Positions 18,102 to 20,735 of a stretch of 20,735 nt of DNA are shown here, one piece after another; position 1 is the first letter of the stretch; the number at the start of each line of letters is the position of its first letter. The notes below the pieces were generated by a model. The model was not told where the DNA came from and searched no databases. It was given only the letters and a program-made list of their open reading frames with translations. Source of the DNA: Seison nebaliae (lineage: Eukaryota > Rotifera > Pararotatoria > Seisonacea > Seisonidae). The DNA is taken from NCBI GenBank assembly GCA_023231475.1, contig JALJEE010001914.1, forward strand, positions 1 to 20,735, written 5' to 3'. Position numbers and translations under genes: made by a program.

Positions 18102-19946
18102 TTATTTTAAAATTGAATAAAGAATATTTATTGATTTTTGATGTTTTTCACTATTTTCCCAAAATATTCCTTGAGGAAAATAATGAACATTTTTTTGATT
18201 TATTTCGGTAACAAATGTTCGAAGATTTTGTATTTCATCTACAGCTGAATTTGTTATTAGCCACCATTTTTCAGTCAGTAATGATTTAACCACAATCACT
18301 GAATGACCACCTGGACTGTTAATGGTCCTAAATTCATTTCTGGGGGGATCTTTATTCAATTTAAAATTATGTATTTGCAATTTGGAAAACATCGTTTCGT
18401 TATGTGCGATTATTTCAATTAGTTTATTTAACAGTTTGTAAGCGTGAAAATTCGAATTTAAGTTTTGATTCGGAATAGATTCCATTGTAATTTCTCTCAG
18501 AGTAGTTTTTCTCTTTTGGAAAACTGATTTAAAATCAACTTCATTTTCAAATTTTGCTTCACGAAGATCAGAGAATGTGTAACGGATATTATCCTCCACC
18601 AATAAAATAGCTAACGTTTTATAGAATGTTGCACGATAATTAACATCAAAATCTTTAAATAGTTGTTGTTCGCACGGAATATTTTTACACCAAAATAATT
18701 GAGGTAATTTCATCAAATTTCGCCGATAATAAATTGGTAAATTTTTAGTGAGACTTTCTATCGAGTTTGTTGTTTGTTCAATTTTTGACGAATGAAAAAG
18801 ATCTTTAAAAAAACTTTTGATTAAAGCTAATGAATGTTCGGAAAGTATTAGTTCGAATGGTTGATCAATTGCACGATAGTTTAAATATTCACTTTCAGTC
18901 ATTAAATTATTTGGGGTGTCATAATTCTTCAATAATTGCAAGACTTTCATCTGAAACGATTTAGATGTTTCTCGAATTAATTGGGGAAATGATGGAGTAT
19001 TTAACGAATGTCGATAAGAAGTAATATTTAAATTAGTTGTGTTAGTAAAATAAACCGATAGATCACGATCAATTGTAAATTGAACAAATCGAATATGAGG
19101 AAAATATGTGAAGATGTAGGAGGAAACTGTTGGAATTTTCATATTTAGTTCATTGTCTATAATAAATTGTTTAGTTTCTCCATTCTGTTCAGCTAATATA
19201 ACCGCAAAATGTTTGGGGTTTGAGTATAAAATGAAGAACATTAATGAGAGTACATTTATACTGAAAAGTCGAAGATAATTATTATCAATGAATTTTATCA
19301 TTACCGATTTGGAAATATTAAGTAATTGATTTATTGGAGTTTTTTCACGAAATTTGTCGACACAACATATTAAACTTCTGATGGTTTTATAAGCACGAGC
19401 AGATTCATACCATTTCTGCCGTTTTGGTTCGGGTGAAATGGTTAATGGTTCAGTAAAATTATCATGGAACAAAAAATGATATTTATTATTATTGGCGATA
19501 ATCAATTTGTATAAATTCTCTACTATTCCACTCGATTTTCTTCTACGTTCACTTTCAAAATTCCTTTCTTCATGTTCATCACAATTTAAGCCTTTATTCT
19601 TATGAGAACTATATAAACCTTTTAACATCATCATCTCATGGACAAGATATAATCTTTCTATATTCTGAGGTAATAATGAGGGAACTTTTAACTCTGAAAA
19701 ATTGATATCTTCCAGTATCTGACAAACGTTATTTTCGTAATAATTATTTTCATAAATCATCATTATTAAAGTAGGTGAAGCGATAATCATTTGTAAAAGT
19801 GAGATGGACATACAAACTCCCCAATTATTTCGGAGAGATGGCGGTTTCGACAAATCTTTTAAAATAGGACAACTTTTCTTAATTCCAAATTCATTTCTTT
19901 TCTTATCTTTCGACATCAAACAAGTGTCATACATGTCTTCTCCCAA
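18102..19946 (-). CDS. Second divergent USP-like protein, intronless, 614 aa
   Basis: This is a single open frame of 614 residues without introns, homologous in layout to the gene at 7970-9679. PPSLRNNWGVCMSISLLQ near the N-terminus matches the USP Cys box, with Cys45 and Asn40 at -5, almost the same offset as Cys46/Asn41 in the other protein. Near the C-terminus, SPGGHSVIVVK...WWLITNSAVDEI is a good USP His box (GGH-x-V-x-V) with His548, Trp561/Trp562 and Asn566. WWLITNSAVDEIQNL closely parallels WFVISNENIVPVENL of the other gene. In addition, KHFAVILAEQNG...FIIDNE in the middle has His246 and Asp264 at the same 18-residue spacing, suggesting an internal duplication. No zinc-finger CxxC pairs are seen. 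Function and substrate are unknown; a deubiquitinase-like role is inferred from motifs only. Confidence 0.75.
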   Translation of the reverse strand: MGEDMYDTCLMSKDKKRNEFGIKKSCPILKDLSKPPSLRNNWGVCMSISLLQMIIASPTLIMMIYENNYYENNVCQILEDINFSELKVPSLLPQNIERLYLVHEMMMLKGLYSSHKNKGLNCDEHEERNFESERRRKSSGIVENLYKLIIANNNKYHFLFHDNFTEPLTISPEPKRQKWYESARAYKTIRSLICCVDKFREKTPINQLLNISKSVMIKFIDNNYLRLFSINVLSLMFFILYSNPKHFAVILAEQNGETKQFIIDNELNMKIPTVSSYIFTYFPHIRFVQFTIDRDLSVYFTNTTNLNITSYRHSLNTPSFPQLIRETSKSFQMKVLQLLKNYDTPNNLMTESEYLNYRAIDQPFELILSEHSLALIKSFFKDLFHSSKIEQTTNSIESLTKNLPIYYRRNLMKLPQLFWCKNIPCEQQLFKDFDVNYRATFYKTLAILLVEDNIRYTFSDLREAKFENEVDFKSVFQKRKTTLREITMESIPNQNLNSNFHAYKLLNKLIEIIAHNETMFSKLQIHNFKLNKDPPRNEFRTINSPGGHSVIVVKSLLTEKWWLITNSAVDEIQNLRTFVTEINQKNVHYFPQGIFWENSEKHQKSINILYSILK

Positions 19947-20321
19947 TTAAATTTGAATTGACCAACACACAAAAAAATTAAAAAAACATAAAACAAACCG
20001 AAATATTTTTAGCAGTTAAAGTAATTTTCACTAATTTCGTCATTTCCTGTCTTCTTGGTGAATTGATGAGGTGAACGAAAACGTTTTTCTAATTTTTAGT
20101 TTTTATGTAGATGATTCGATGAAGTGTTGATAAAAGTCGATGAAATAAAATTGATATTTTAATAATAAATTATAATTATTGTGAAATTCTAAAATTATCT
20201 CATTGTAGAATGGAAAGAAGACACAATTATTGAGTTATGAGATGGAATAAAATGTTTGATTTTCTATTGAACTCTTTTTGTTCATTCAATTTTTAAATAT
20301 ATGTTAATATAATTGAATTAT
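19947..20321. other. Spacer between katanin p80 and the USP-like gene
   Basis: This is 375 nt of AT-rich DNA between two minus-strand genes. It must hold the katanin 3' UTR end and the promoter of the USP-like gene. No canonical AATAAA on the minus strand is seen soon after the katanin stop; the nearest (20343-20338) is inside the last codons. Nothing else stands out. Confidence 0.55.
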
Positions 20322-20735
20322 TTATAATTCATTAATCTTTATTATGATATCACGTGAAAGACATAAAAGTTCTGGAGAAATTTTTTCATCACAATTCTCC
20401 CATTCACTTATAATTTGTTCACATGTTTTCATGTTCTCCAGAAGTGCAACACATTTTTTTCGTCTTAACAAAAATTATTTTAAAATTAGTAAAAATAATT
20501 AGACCTTTCATCTCTTGAAATATCTACTCCAATCAATCCAGCTGATTGTACATTATTGTGAATAACTTCTCCAAATAATTGAATAATAAAATTGAGGAAA
20601 TTTATTCCAGAACATCGAAATCTAAAAATCATTTAAGAAATGAAGAAAGAGAATTGATAACATTTCTTTTGAACTTTCCAATAAAGGCACAACGTAAGGA
20701 ACAGTGGCAAGTGCTGTTGAAATTGACCAAATATT
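20322..20735 (-). CDS. KATNB1: Katanin p80 subunit, C-terminal con80 domain (partial)
   Basis: Three exons, 20735-20662 (cut by the window edge), 20621-20505 and 20463-20322, give the last 110 residues. Introns are 40 and 41 nt. The key block GLIGVDISRDERRKKC aligns with human katanin p80 SVGVDISREERLHKC. The upstream NIWSISTALATVPYVVPLLE and NFIIQLFGEVIHN follow the helices of the con80 domain (human SLWSLD..., LQRFLPLI). The p80 con80 domain binds the p60 AAA ATPase and forms the microtubule-severing complex. The WD40 repeats of p80 would lie beyond the right edge. The related KATNBL1 has a similar domain and cannot be fully excluded from this fragment. Confidence 0.87.

Noticed and set aside
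1-20735. tRNA, rRNA genes or CRISPR arrays
   Set aside because: No convincing B-box (GGTTCGAATCC-like) cloverleaf, rRNA-like segment or regularly spaced repeat array was seen on either strand by eye.

Overview
This is nuclear DNA from an animal, probably an arthropod. The sequence is strongly AT-rich and carries intron-containing genes on both strands. The recognisable proteins (ceramide synthase 1-type, NIPA Mg2+ transporter, PTPA, Pcf11, katanin p80) are animal or eukaryotic housekeeping proteins. Nearly all introns are tiny (37-75 nt). Asn, Gln and Glu homopolymers in a coding region and a CA microsatellite would suit a compact mite-like genome, but that assignment is only a guess from style. 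No bacterial, viral or transposon signature was found.

Layout, left to right. 1-3172: mostly featureless AT-rich DNA with an A25 tract, a GTA microsatellite, a possible 3' end of a gene at the left edge and one weak two-exon gene candidate. 3173-4608 (+): six-exon ceramide synthase. 4681-5786 (-): four-exon NIPA-type Mg2+ transporter, tail-to-tail with it. 6016-7666 (+): three-exon SENP/Ulp1-like (C48 fold) protease, head-to-head with NIPA. 7970-9679 (+): intronless 569-residue divergent USP-like protein. 9715-10994 (-): eight-exon PP2A activator PTPA, only 35 nt from the previous stop. 11374-11709 (+): small two-exon Cys-rich protein. 11887-15806 (-): six-exon Pcf11-like cleavage/polyadenylation factor that seems to lack its N-terminal CTD-interaction domain. 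17015-17347 (-): two-exon 92-residue basic protein. 18102-19946 (-): intronless 614-residue second USP-like protein. 20322-20735 (-): C-terminal exons of katanin p80, cut by the window edge.

The most unusual content is the set of three fast-evolving cysteine-protease-like genes among otherwise conserved genes. One has the H-x16-[D/N] and Q-x5-C spacing of SUMO proteases, but with Asn in place of Asp. The other two are unrecognised relatives of each other. Both have a USP-type Cys box at residue 45/46, preceded by Asn at -5, and a USP-type His box near the C-terminus followed 18 residues later by a conserved Asn. The longer one also has a second His/Asp pair at the same 18-residue spacing in its middle. 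This suggests an undescribed, duplicated papain-fold family, possibly acting on ubiquitin or a ubiquitin-like modifier.

Gene models were built by hand from GT-AG sites, reading-frame phase and protein similarity recalled from memory. All phases close without gaps, but no transcript evidence was available.
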